From: Bradyrhizobium sp. Rc3b
GTDB lineage: Bacteria; Pseudomonadota; Alphaproteobacteria; Rhizobiales; Xanthobacteraceae
Direction of reading: 5' to 3'
DNA: 64,000 nucleotides
Assembly: GCF_900114915.1 (NCBI RefSeq)
Contig: NZ_FOUS01000017.1
Coordinates: 62,001 to 126,000 of the forward strand
Under the pieces are notes generated by a model. The model had not been told where the DNA came from. It worked only from the letters and a program-made list of their open reading frames with translations, and did no database searches. Both the position numbers and the translations under genes were made by a program. Shown here one piece after another: positions 34,410-42,459 of this stretch; position 1 is the first letter of the stretch; every line of letters starts with the position of its first letter.

Positions 34410-34422
34410 TGAACATTGTTCA
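34410..34422. promoter_or_regulatory. TetR operator box 2
   Basis: Second copy of the same 13-bp palindrome, immediately upstream of the TetR ATG and 22 bp from the start of the divergent small gene, so a repressor bound here could cover both promoters. Confidence 0.75.
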
Positions 34423-34444
34423 AATTAACCTGGAGACGACCAAA

Positions 34445-34711
34445 ATGCAAACCCTCGCTGTTGATATCGCCGCCACCTTCGTCGACGACGCCACCGCCCT
34501 CGTGACCGGCCTTGGCCGCGCCCTGCTGCGGTTCGCGATGACGCCGATCGATCGCATCGCAAATGCCTGCGACATTGCCGGCGTGCTGACAGAACGCCGG
34601 GCGACCTTCCGGATGTGGCGGGCGAGCCGCGCGCGTGCCCGTCAGGACGGCCGCCGGATCAGCCTGCTCCGCCGCCTCTCGCCCTTTCGTCACCTCGCCC
34701 ATCTCACCTGA
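34445..34711 (+). CDS. Small hypothetical protein divergent from tetR
   Basis: 88 aa, unrecognised. The first part (MQTLAVDIAATFVDDATALV) is mildly hydrophobic and could be an amphipathic or weak membrane helix. The C-terminal half is strongly basic (WRASRARARQDGRRISLLRR). Ribosome-binding sequence GGAG lies 11 nt upstream. The twin TetR boxes sit just before it, so it is the likely target gene of the repressor. The charge pattern differs from its neighbours; it could bind membranes or nucleic acid. Confidence 0.6.
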   Translation: MQTLAVDIAATFVDDATALVTGLGRALLRFAMTPIDRIANACDIAGVLTERRATFRMWRASRARARQDGRRISLLRRLSPFRHLAHLT

Positions 34712-34777
34712 GGCGCACCCGACCTGCACACGCAGGTCGTCTCGAATGCAAGAACTGGTTGCAAGGAAGGACTCACC

Positions 34778-34888
34778 ATGTCCCGATGTTCGCGGCCGAT
34801 CTCGCCAGACTTCAGTGACGCGGTTCAGCTTTTCCTCATCGCTCGGCGCATACCCGGTAAGGCGCGCCCAGATATTTTGCGAACCTAA
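34778..34888 (+). CDS. 36-aa mini-ORF with strong ribosome-binding site
   Basis: The frame MSRCSRPISPDFSDAVQLFL followed by 16 more residues is preceded by AGGAAGGA 6 nt upstream of the ATG. It lies in an otherwise empty 330-bp spacer before the aas-like gene. There is no recognisable domain. It may be a leader peptide or chance. I list it because the ribosome-binding sequence is much better than for other frames in this spacer; the rest of the spacer (34712-35044) shows nothing else. Confidence 0.3.
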   Translation: MSRCSRPISPDFSDAVQLFLIARRIPGKARPDILRT

Positions 34889-35044
34889 CGACGCCGCTTG
34901 GAGACCAACAGGATCAGAGGGATCGAGGGGACAAGGCAGGCCGGCCATCAGCGCCCGCAATCGTTCGTCCCCTCCCCTTCCGGTCGTGACGCTTCAAAGA
35001 CAACGTAACGAACCTCATTCTGCCTTTCCAAAACAGGACTAGTC

Positions 35045-38000
35045 ATGATCAGGGAATTGATGTCGTCACGCCGCTTTGCTCCACTGTTCTGGGCGCAATT
35101 CTTCTCGGCGCTCAATGACAACGTGCTCAAGAACGCGCTCGTCATCATCCTGCTTTACAGCGCCGCAACCGGCCACGGCGATGCGCTGGTGACGGTGGCA
35201 GGCGCGGTCTTCATCTTCCCCTATTTCATCCTGTCCGGGCTCGGCGGCCAGCTCGCCGACAAATACGTCAAATCCGTCGTCGCAAGGCGGCTCAAGTTCG
35301 CCGAGATCTTCGCTGCTTGCTTTGCCGCCGCCGGCTTCTTCCTGCACTCGGTGCCGCTCCTGTTCGCGGCGCTCGCCCTGTTCGGCACCATCGCCGCGCT
35401 ATTCGGGCCCGTAAAGTACGCCATGCTGCCGGATCAGCTCGAGCTCGGCGAGCTCGCGACCGGCAACGCGCTGGTCGAAGGCGCGACCTTCATGGCCATC
35501 CTGCTCGGCACCGTCGCCGGCGGCCAGTTCGTGGCGGGATCCGCGCATATGGGCTGGGTCGCGTCGGCCGTGGTCGTGCTGGCCTTGCTGTCATGGGCCT
35601 TCGCCTCCCGCATTCCGCAGACGACGCCGTCGGCGCCCGATCTGCCCGTCGACGCCAATCCCTGGACCTCGACGGTGAGCCTTCTTAGGACGTTGCATGC
35701 CGACCACCGGCTGTGGGACGGCACGGTGATCGTCTCCTGGTTCTGGCTGGTCGGCGCGATCGTGCTGTCGCTGCTGCCGGCGCTGGTCAAGGATGTCGTT
35801 GGCGGCACCGAGGGCGTGGTGACGCTGTGCCTTGCGATCTTCGCGATCGGCATCGCCATCGGCTCGCTGTTTGCCGCGAGCCTCAGCCACGTTCGCCCGA
35901 ATCTCGCGCTGGTGCCGATCGGCGCCATCATCATGGGGTTTGCCGGCCTCGATCTCGCCTGGGCCATCGGCGTGACCGCCAAGGGGCAGGACATCACCGC
36001 GGCCGGCTTCGCGACCTCGTTCGCAGGCCTGCGTATGCTCGTCGACTTCGTCGCCTTCGCATTCGGCGGCGGCTTGTTCGTCGTTCCCTCCTTTGCCGCG
36101 GTCCAGGCCTGGTCGGCACCGTCCGAGCGCGCCCGCATCATCGCCGCCGGCAACGTGCTGCAGGCCGCCTTCATGGTGGTCGGCTCGCTGTTCGTCGCGC
36201 TGCTGCAGGCGGCCGGCCTTCACATCGGCTGGATCTTCTTCGGGCTCGGCGTCGCCAGCTTCGGCGCAGTCTGGTTCGTGCTGACGAAATGGGGCAAGGA
36301 AGGCGTGCGCGATTTCGGCGGACTGCTGTTCCGCGCACTGTTCCGCACCGAGGTTCGCGGCCTCGAGAACCTGCCGCCTGCCGGCACGCGCATGCTGATC
36401 GCCCCGAACCATGTCAGCCTGATCGATGGCCCGCTGCTCCACGCCGTGCTACCGATCGACGCGAGCTTCGCGGTCGACACCGGCATCGCCAAGGCCTGGT
36501 GGGCCAAGCCGTTCCTGCGCGTCGTCAAGCACTACACCATGGATCCGAGCAAGCCGCTGGCTGCGCGCGACCTGATCAAGCTGGTCGCCGCCGGCGAGCC
36601 GGTGGTGATCTTTCCGGAAGGACGCATCACCGTCTCGGGCTCGCTGATGAAGGTCTATGACGGCACCGCGATGATCGCGGACAAGGCCGATGCGGTGGTC
36701 GTACCCGTTCGCATCGAAGGCGCGCAGCGCTCGCATCTCAGCTATCTCAACTCCAGCCAGATCAAGCGTTCGTGGTTCCCGCGTGTGACGGTCACCATCC
36801 TGCCGCCGATCAAGCTGCCGGTCGACCCGGCGCTGAAGGGCAAGGCGCGCCGCAACGCCGCCGGCGCCGCACTCCAGGACGTGATGATCGATGCGATGGT
36901 CAAGAACGCCATGCTCGATCACACCCTGTTTGAAGCGCTCGGACACGCCTATCGCGACCGTGACACCGGCAAGGTCATCATCGAGGACGCGCTCGGTACC
37001 AAGCTGACCTATCGCAAGCTGATCCTTGGCGCGCAGGTCTTGAGCCGGAAGCTCGAGACCGGCACCGCCGTGGGCGAGAATGTCGGCGTGCTGTTGCCGA
37101 ATTCCGCAGGCGTCGCCGTGGTCTTCATGGCGCTGCAGAACATCGGCCGGGTCCCGGCGATGCTCAACTTCTCGGCCGGCCCGGTCAACGTCCTCGCGGC
37201 CATGAAGGCCGCAGAGGTCAAGACCGTGCTGACATCGAAGGCCTTCATCGAGAAAGGCAAACTCGACAAGCTGATGGCTGCGATCTCCGCGGAAGCCCGG
37301 GTCGTCTATCTCGAGGACGTCCGCTCCTCGATCGGGACAGCCGACAAGATCAAGGGCCTGCTCGCAGGCACCGCGCCGCGCGTCGCCCGCCAGGCCAGCG
37401 ACCCCGCCGTCGTGCTGTTCACGTCGGGTTCGGAAGGCACGCCCAAGGGCGTGGTGCTGTCCCACCGCAACATCCTCGCCAACGCGGCGCAGGCGCTGGC
37501 GCGGGTCGATGCCAACGCCAATGACAAGGTGTTCAACGTGCTGCCGGTGTTCCATTCGTTCGGGCTGACCGGCGGGATGATGATGCCGCTGCTCGGGGGC
37601 ATTCCAATCTACATGTACCCCTCGCCGCTGCACTACCGGATCGTGCCCGAGCTGATCTACCAGACCGGCGCCACGATCCTGTTCGGCACCGATACGTTCC
37701 TCACCGGCTACGCCCGCTCGGCGCACGCCTACGACTTCCGCACCCTGCGCCTCGTGATCGCCGGCGCCGAGGCGGTCAAGGACCGCACGCGGCAGGTGTT
37801 CATGGAGCGCTATGGCATCCGCATCCTCGAAGGCTACGGCGTCACCGAGACGGCGCCGGTGCTGGCGATGAACACGCCGATGGCCAACCGCCCCGGCACC
37901 GTCGGCCGCCTCTCGCCGCTGATGGAAAGCAGGCTGGATCCTGTCCCCGGCATCGAGGAAGGCGGGCGCCTCTCGGTGCGCGGGCCGAACGTGATGCTCG

Positions 38001-38449
38001 GTTACCTCAGGGCCGAAAATCCGGGCGTGCTCGAAAAGCTTCCCGAGGGCTGGCACGACACCGGCGACATCGTGGCGATCGACGCCGCCGGCTTCATCAC
38101 CATCAAGGGCCGTGCCAAGCGCTTTGCCAAGATTGCCGGCGAAATGGTCTCGCTGTCCGCGGTCGAGAGCATCGCCGCGACGTTGTGGCCGCAGGCCGCA
38201 TCGGTCGCCGTCTCGATCCCCGACCCGCGCAAGGGCGAGCGCATCGTGCTGCTGACGACGGAGAAGAACGCTGAGCGCAGCGCAATGCAGGGCCAGGCCA
38301 AGACGATCGGCGCGTCCGAACTGACCGTTCCCGCGGCGATCTTGGTGGTCGACAAGGTGCCGCTGCTCGGCACCGGCAAGACCGACTACGTCACCGCGAC
38401 GACGATGGCGCGCGAGCAGGCGTCCGCGCCGGAGCGCGAGGTGGCGTAA
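35045..38449 (+). CDS. aas: MFS-PlsC-acyl-ligase fusion (LplT/Aas type)
   Basis: 1134 aa with three functions in order. (1) A major-facilitator domain (about 1-400) of the lysophospholipid flippase LplT type. (2) A PlsC acyltransferase (about 420-620) with NHVSLID (the HX4D box) and VIFPEGRITVSG. (3) An AMP-forming acyl-ACP/CoA ligase (about 640-1120) with VVLFTSGSEGTPKGVVLSH, YGVTETAP, GWHDTGDIV, IKGRAKRFAKIAGEMVS and a C-terminal catalytic lysine in GTGKTDYV. The set recycles lysophospholipid: flip inward, activate a fatty acid, reacylate. In E. coli, LplT and Aas are separate. It is 5 bp upstream of a lipase-like gene. Confidence 0.93.
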   Translation: MIRELMSSRRFAPLFWAQFFSALNDNVLKNALVIILLYSAATGHGDALVTVAGAVFIFPYFILSGLGGQLADKYVKSVVARRLKFAEIFAACFAAAGFFLHSVPLLFAALALFGTIAALFGPVKYAMLPDQLELGELATGNALVEGATFMAILLGTVAGGQFVAGSAHMGWVASAVVVLALLSWAFASRIPQTTPSAPDLPVDANPWTSTVSLLRTLHADHRLWDGTVIVSWFWLVGAIVLSLLPALVKDVVGGTEGVVTLCLAIFAIGIAIGSLFAASLSHVRPNLALVPIGAIIMGFAGLDLAWAIGVTAKGQDITAAGFATSFAGLRMLVDFVAFAFGGGLFVVPSFAAVQAWSAPSERARIIAAGNVLQAAFMVVGSLFVALLQAAGLHIGWIFFGLGVASFGAVWFVLTKWGKEGVRDFGGLLFRALFRTEVRGLENLPPAGTRMLIAPNHVSLIDGPLLHAVLPIDASFAVDTGIAKAWWAKPFLRVVKHYTMDPSKPLAARDLIKLVAAGEPVVIFPEGRITVSGSLMKVYDGTAMIADKADAVVVPVRIEGAQRSHLSYLNSSQIKRSWFPRVTVTILPPIKLPVDPALKGKARRNAAGAALQDVMIDAMVKNAMLDHTLFEALGHAYRDRDTGKVIIEDALGTKLTYRKLILGAQVLSRKLETGTAVGENVGVLLPNSAGVAVVFMALQNIGRVPAMLNFSAGPVNVLAAMKAAEVKTVLTSKAFIEKGKLDKLMAAISAEARVVYLEDVRSSIGTADKIKGLLAGTAPRVARQASDPAVVLFTSGSEGTPKGVVLSHRNILANAAQALARVDANANDKVFNVLPVFHSFGLTGGMMMPLLGGIPIYMYPSPLHYRIVPELIYQTGATILFGTDTFLTGYARSAHAYDFRTLRLVIAGAEAVKDRTRQVFMERYGIRILEGYGVTETAPVLAMNTPMANRPGTVGRLSPLMESRLDPVPGIEEGGRLSVRGPNVMLGYLRAENPGVLEKLPEGWHDTGDIVAIDAAGFITIKGRAKRFAKIAGEMVSLSAVESIAATLWPQAASVAVSIPDPRKGERIVLLTTEKNAERSAMQGQAKTIGASELTVPAAILVVDKVPLLGTGKTDYVTATTMAREQASAPEREVA

Positions 38450-38454
38450 GACAG

Positions 38455-39129
38455 ATGCACGAGGCGCCTCATTCAGGCGACGCGCGATGCCCGGGAGTGG
38501 TTCTGCTTCACGGCATCGCGCGGACCTCGGCATCCCTAAGTAGGCTGGAGCAGGCGCTCCGTGCGGCCAGCTTCGCAACGCTCAACATCGACTATCCCAG
38601 CCGCAGCAAGCCGATCGCCGCGCTTGCGGACGATATCCACCCGGCGATCACCCGTTTCGCCGAGCGCGACGCACCGCTGCATTTCGTCGCGCATTCGATG
38701 GGCGGGCTCGTCGCGCGCGCTTATATCGCGAAACACCGGCCGGCCCGGCTTGGCCGCGTCGTGATGCTGGGCACGCCGAACAGCGGCAGCGAGGTCGCCG
38801 ATCTCCTGCGGGGATCTTTGCCCTATCGCAAATTCTACGGGCCAGCCGGGCTCGAGCTCACCACCACGCCTGCGACCGCGCCGAATGCCCTCTCCGCCAT
38901 CGACTATCCGGTCGGCGTGATCGCCGGAAGCCGCTTCATCGATCCCGTCGCCGGCCTGCTCGTTCTGCCTAAGCCAAATGACGGACGGGTCTCGGTGCAA
39001 AGCACGGGGCTGGCCGGCATGGCCGACCATATCGTCGTGAAGACGTCGCATACCGGGCTTCCGCGCCACGCCGCCGCGATCGCGCAGACCATCGCCTTCC
39101 TGCGCGAGGGCCGCTTTCAACCGAAGTAA
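38455..39129 (+). CDS. Lipase-like alpha/beta hydrolase
   Basis: 224 aa with an alpha/beta hydrolase fold: oxyanion-loop strand PGVVLLHGIARTS, nucleophile elbow FVAHSMGGLVARAY (G-x-S-x-G variant HSMGG), and LGTPNSGSEVADLL as in triacylglycerol-lipase-type PGAP1-like hydrolases. A catalytic His probably lies in KTSHTGLPRH. It begins 5 bp after the aas-like gene, so the two are cotranscribed, suggesting a role in membrane lipid or fatty-acid turnover. The product probably acts in the cytoplasm since no signal peptide is visible. Confidence 0.85.
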   Translation: MHEAPHSGDARCPGVVLLHGIARTSASLSRLEQALRAASFATLNIDYPSRSKPIAALADDIHPAITRFAERDAPLHFVAHSMGGLVARAYIAKHRPARLGRVVMLGTPNSGSEVADLLRGSLPYRKFYGPAGLELTTTPATAPNALSAIDYPVGVIAGSRFIDPVAGLLVLPKPNDGRVSVQSTGLAGMADHIVVKTSHTGLPRHAAAIAQTIAFLREGRFQPK

Positions 39130-39133
39130 CGGG

Positions 39134-40234
39134 TCACCCTGCAGTCCGCCGCTCCTGCGCGTAGCGCACCAGCGCGGCGAAACGGTAGATGCCGTGCACG
39201 AACTTGCCATAGGGCATGGTGACGAACAGCGCGAACACCGCGCCGAGATGCAGCGCCAGCAATGGCCCCATTGCGGCGGTCTCACGCAGGACCAGAAGCG
39301 CCATGCCGGTGAGCCCGGTCAGGAACAGCATGGCGATGAAGCCGACATCCATGCCGTAGCGGTTCTCGTCGAGCAGTTCCGGCGCCCTGCGCAGCTTCGC
39401 GACGAACAGCCCGACTGGCCCGACGACAAGGCCGATGCCGCCGAGCGAGCCGAGCACGACGGGCAGATCCCACCAAGGATACGGCGCCTCGCGCGCAAGC
39501 AAGTAGTGATAGAGTGTGGCCACCGATGTCGCCGCAAAGCACAGGATGAAGCCGTAGAACGTCAGATGATGGTACAGCTTGCGCCGGTCGGTTGGCTTGT
39601 CGTCCTCGTTGTAGCAGCCGACGCCCCCGCCATGGAGATAGCGCAGCTCGCCGGCATCGCGTATCGCCCGGAAGATTGATCCCCCATCGGCGCGACCGCC
39701 GATCGGCGGCCCGATGTCGCGCCAGAAGGCGCGCACGCTCATGATCAGTGCGAGGATCGCAAAGAGGAATGCGGCGCTGAACAGCGCGGCCATCGCGTTG
39801 TGCGGCATCAGCTTGTAGAACGCACCAGGACCGCTGTGCACGCCGAACAGAACGCTGCGGTCATTCAAAGCGGCAAAGCCGAGGATGAAAACTGCCATGC
39901 TGAGCGCAGCGACGATGCTGATGACCAGACCGTTGCGCGCGAAGGCGCCGGACAGCGCCCTCGGCCAGGCATAAGCGGCATAGGATTCCGCGCGCGCAAT
40001 CGCTAGCGTCTGGGGAACGTTGACGTTGAACTCGTGCGGCGGCGAGAACTGGCAATCGACGTAGCAGGCGCCGCAGGAATGGCAGAGATTGGCGAGATAG
40101 TTGAGGTCGCCGTCCGAGAAGGCGCGGCGCATTTCCATGGCGGGAAATACCGCGCACAGCCCCTCGCAATAGCGGCAGGAATTGCAGACCGTCATCAGGC
40201 GGTCGGCTTCGTCCAGGATCCTAGTTCCGTGCAT
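39134..40234 (-). CDS. tcuB: TcuB, electron-transfer partner of TcuA
   Basis: 366 aa. The N-terminal part has two iron-sulfur cysteine sets, CNSCRYCEGLCAVFP and CHSCGACYVDCQFSP. The rest is a membrane domain with about five helices. In Salmonella TcuB re-oxidises the flavin of TcuA and passes electrons to the quinone pool. It overlaps tcuA by 14 nt. No tcuC transporter is in the window. It is convergent with the hydrolase gene, only 4 bp away. Confidence 0.93.
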   Translation of the reverse strand: MHGTRILDEADRLMTVCNSCRYCEGLCAVFPAMEMRRAFSDGDLNYLANLCHSCGACYVDCQFSPPHEFNVNVPQTLAIARAESYAAYAWPRALSGAFARNGLVISIVAALSMAVFILGFAALNDRSVLFGVHSGPGAFYKLMPHNAMAALFSAAFLFAILALIMSVRAFWRDIGPPIGGRADGGSIFRAIRDAGELRYLHGGGVGCYNEDDKPTDRRKLYHHLTFYGFILCFAATSVATLYHYLLAREAPYPWWDLPVVLGSLGGIGLVVGPVGLFVAKLRRAPELLDENRYGMDVGFIAMLFLTGLTGMALLVLRETAAMGPLLALHLGAVFALFVTMPYGKFVHGIYRFAALVRYAQERRTAG

Positions 40235-41612
40235 GTTTTGCCGCTTCCCGTCCCGCGATCCGCCCGAACACGCTGCCGATGGTCATGCCCATGCCAGCTG
40301 CGTAGCCTTTGCCGAGCACGTTGCCGGCCATGATCTCGCCGGCGGCGAACATGTTGCCTGACGGCTTGCCGTCAGCCATCAGCATCCGCGCCTCCTTGGT
40401 CACGCGCGTGCCGAGATAGGTGAAGGTGATGCCGGGCCGCACCGGATAGGCGAGATAAGGCGGCGTCTCGATCTTGCGCGCCCAGTGCGTCTTGGGCGGC
40501 GTGATGCCTTCGGTGCGGCAATCATCCAGAATCGTGTGGTCGAAGGTGCCTGATAGCACCGCGGCGTTGAATTCGGCGATCGTCTTTTCCAGCGCTGCCG
40601 GGTCGAGCTCCAGTTTGCCGGCGAGCTCGGCCACGGTCTGTCCGGCGATCGGCGGAAACAGCGTCGGCATGAAGCTCGTGACCACGGTGGGGTCGAAGAT
40701 GATGTAGGCGATCTGGTCGGGCTGCGCCGCGACCAACCGGCCCCAGATCGCATAGCGCTTCGGCCAGATGTCCTCGCCTTCATCGTAGAAGCGCTGGGCG
40801 TGCTTGTTGACGACGATGCCGAACACCACGGAGTCATGACGTGTGATGATGCCGCCGTCGAATTTCGGCGCGCGGGCGTCGATCGCGACCGCATGGCACT
40901 GGGTGGGATCGCCGACCTCCTGCACGCCCTTGTCGAGCAACATCTTCAGGATCGAACCACGATTATAGGGCGTGCCGCGGATCAGGAAATTGTCGGCGGC
41001 CTCGCCCCAATATTGCTTCAGCCATTCGATGTTGGCCTCGAACCCGCCGGCCGCCGCGACCAGCGAGGTCGCGCGGATCTCGGTCTCGCCCTTGATCGGC
41101 CGTTTCAGGCGCGCGGCGAGGAACATGCCGTCTTCGATCACGAGGTCGGTGACCTCGGCGTCGTATTCGACCTCGACGCCGAGCCGCTCGGCGGTGAGAT
41201 AGAGCGCATTCAGCATCGCCCGGCCGCCGCCGAGGAAGAAGGAATTGGTGCGGCCGAGGCTCAGCGTGCCGCCGAGCGAGGGCTGCCAGCGCACGCCCTG
41301 CTCCACGATCCAGTTCAGGATGTCCTTGGATTCGCGGATCATGTGGCGCGCGAGCACCTCGTCGGTCTGCCCGCCGGTGACGCGCAGCAGGTCCTCCCAG
41401 AACTCGTCCTCAGTGTAGGGACCGGTCAGGATTTCGGTTGCGGCGTCATGGGCGCAACGCATGTTGCGGGTGTGGCGGGTATTGCCGCCGCGATAGAACT
41501 TCGGCGCGCCTTCGAGCACCAGCACCGACGCACCACCGCGCCGTGCCGCAATCGCCGCGCACAGCGCCGCGTTGCCGCCGCCGATCACCAGCACGTCGTA
41601 TTTGCTGCTCAT
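40221..41612 (-). CDS. tcuA: TcuA, FAD-dependent tricarballylate dehydrogenase
   Basis: 463 aa flavoprotein of the fumarate-reductase/succinate-dehydrogenase family. FAD-binding motif VLVIGGGNAALCAAIAARRG at the N-terminus, VAAAGGFEANIEWL, and a C-terminal FAGEIMAGNVLGKGYAAG. It oxidises tricarballylate to cis-aconitate. The substrate in this organism could also be a related tricarboxylate. The operon tcuAB is transcribed away from a GntR regulator, with a 14-bp palindrome in the spacer. Confidence 0.93.
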   Translation of the reverse strand: MSSKYDVLVIGGGNAALCAAIAARRGGASVLVLEGAPKFYRGGNTRHTRNMRCAHDAATEILTGPYTEDEFWEDLLRVTGGQTDEVLARHMIRESKDILNWIVEQGVRWQPSLGGTLSLGRTNSFFLGGGRAMLNALYLTAERLGVEVEYDAEVTDLVIEDGMFLAARLKRPIKGETEIRATSLVAAAGGFEANIEWLKQYWGEAADNFLIRGTPYNRGSILKMLLDKGVQEVGDPTQCHAVAIDARAPKFDGGIITRHDSVVFGIVVNKHAQRFYDEGEDIWPKRYAIWGRLVAAQPDQIAYIIFDPTVVTSFMPTLFPPIAGQTVAELAGKLELDPAALEKTIAEFNAAVLSGTFDHTILDDCRTEGITPPKTHWARKIETPPYLAYPVRPGITFTYLGTRVTKEARMLMADGKPSGNMFAAGEIMAGNVLGKGYAAGMGMTIGSVFGRIAGREAAKHARN

Positions 41613-41688
41613 GCCGTCCGTCCGATACGACGAAGTGGAGACATTCTATCCACCGGCGGCACCGGTCACCCGCACCGCCATTGCGTAC

Positions 41689-41702
41689 CTTTGTATACAA
41701 AG
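41689..41702. promoter_or_regulatory. Palindromic operator between tcuA and the GntR gene
   Basis: CTTTGTATACAAAG, a perfect 14-bp palindrome with core TTGTATACAA, the usual shape of FCD-type GntR operators. A second related half follows at once (GATATACATA). It is 77 bp upstream of tcuA and 64 bp upstream of the GntR start, so it can control both. Confidence 0.75.
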
Positions 41703-41765
41703 ATATACATAACCTGTGCAAGCGACATCTCTGCATGGGCAGGATGCGCCTTGCGTCGAGGGAAC

Positions 41766-42449
41766 ATGGCGAGGCGCCCGGCAAAGACAGGCGGATCAAT
41801 CGCGCGCGGCGGCAGCATTGCGCTCGGCGAGGCCGTATTCCGGTCGCTCTGCGAAGCACTCCAGGCCGGCAACTACCGCGCCGGAGATCGCCTGCGCGAG
41901 GAAGAGGTCGCACAGCGGCTCAAGGTCAGCCGCACCCCGGTGCGCGAAGCGCTCGGCCGGCTCGCCGCGCGCGGCTTCGTCGAGCCCGCCGGCGGCCGCG
42001 GGCTGATCGTGCGCAATCTCGACATCTCCGAGGTTCTCGAGCTTTACGCCATGCGCGAGATCATGGAAGGCGCCGCGGCGCGCCTTGCCGCTGAACACGC
42101 TTCGGCGCCCGAGGTCGATGCGCTCCGGGATATCGAGCAGGCTTTTGTCGAAGCTCCCGCAGCGGACGCGGCCGAGATGGCAAGACTCAATCGCAGCTTC
42201 CACGAGGCCATATGCCGGGCCGCGCGCAACCGCTATCTCGACAACGCTTCGCGGGAATTGCAGGACTGGATCGCCCTGCTCGGCCCGACCACCTTCTCCG
42301 TATCGGGCCGCCCCTCGTCCAGCCATGGCGAGCACCAGGCCATCATCAACGCCATCGCCGCGCGCAACGGCGACAAAGCAGAGCAGCTTGCCCGCGCACA
42401 CATCCGCGAGGCGCTGCGCTGCCGGCTGAAGCTGTTACAGAAGCAGTAG
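41766..42449 (+). CDS. GntR-family (FCD) regulator of tcu genes
   Basis: 227 aa from the ATG at 41766. N-terminal winged helix: DRLREEEVAQRLKVSRTPVR then EALGRLAARGFVE. The C-terminal FCD helical domain carries metal/ligand histidine positions (LNRSFHEAIC, HGEHQAI, HIREAL). The open frame extends much further upstream, but that is the antisense of tcuA. Its place and the palindrome indicate control of tcuAB. In Salmonella the corresponding regulator TcuR is LysR-type, so this pairing differs. Confidence 0.9.
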   Translation: MARRPAKTGGSIARGGSIALGEAVFRSLCEALQAGNYRAGDRLREEEVAQRLKVSRTPVREALGRLAARGFVEPAGGRGLIVRNLDISEVLELYAMREIMEGAAARLAAEHASAPEVDALRDIEQAFVEAPAADAAEMARLNRSFHEAICRAARNRYLDNASRELQDWIALLGPTTFSVSGRPSSSHGEHQAIINAIAARNGDKAEQLARAHIREALRCRLKLLQKQ

Positions 42450-42459
42450 GCCGGCCCGA

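Noticed and set aside
34409..34960. Upstream extension of the TetR reading frame (399 codons in total)
   Set aside because: It passes through the operator boxes and the antisense of the 88-aa gene; the TetR domain begins at the ATGs at 34408/34393.
36449..38578. 709-codon minus-strand frame opposite the aas-like gene
   Set aside because: It is an antisense shadow, rich in Arg, His and Asp without motifs, while the plus strand has acyltransferase and ligase signatures.
40800..41765. Upstream extension of the GntR reading frame (549 codons in total)
   Set aside because: The extension is the reverse of tcuA; the winged helix begins just after the ATG at 41766.
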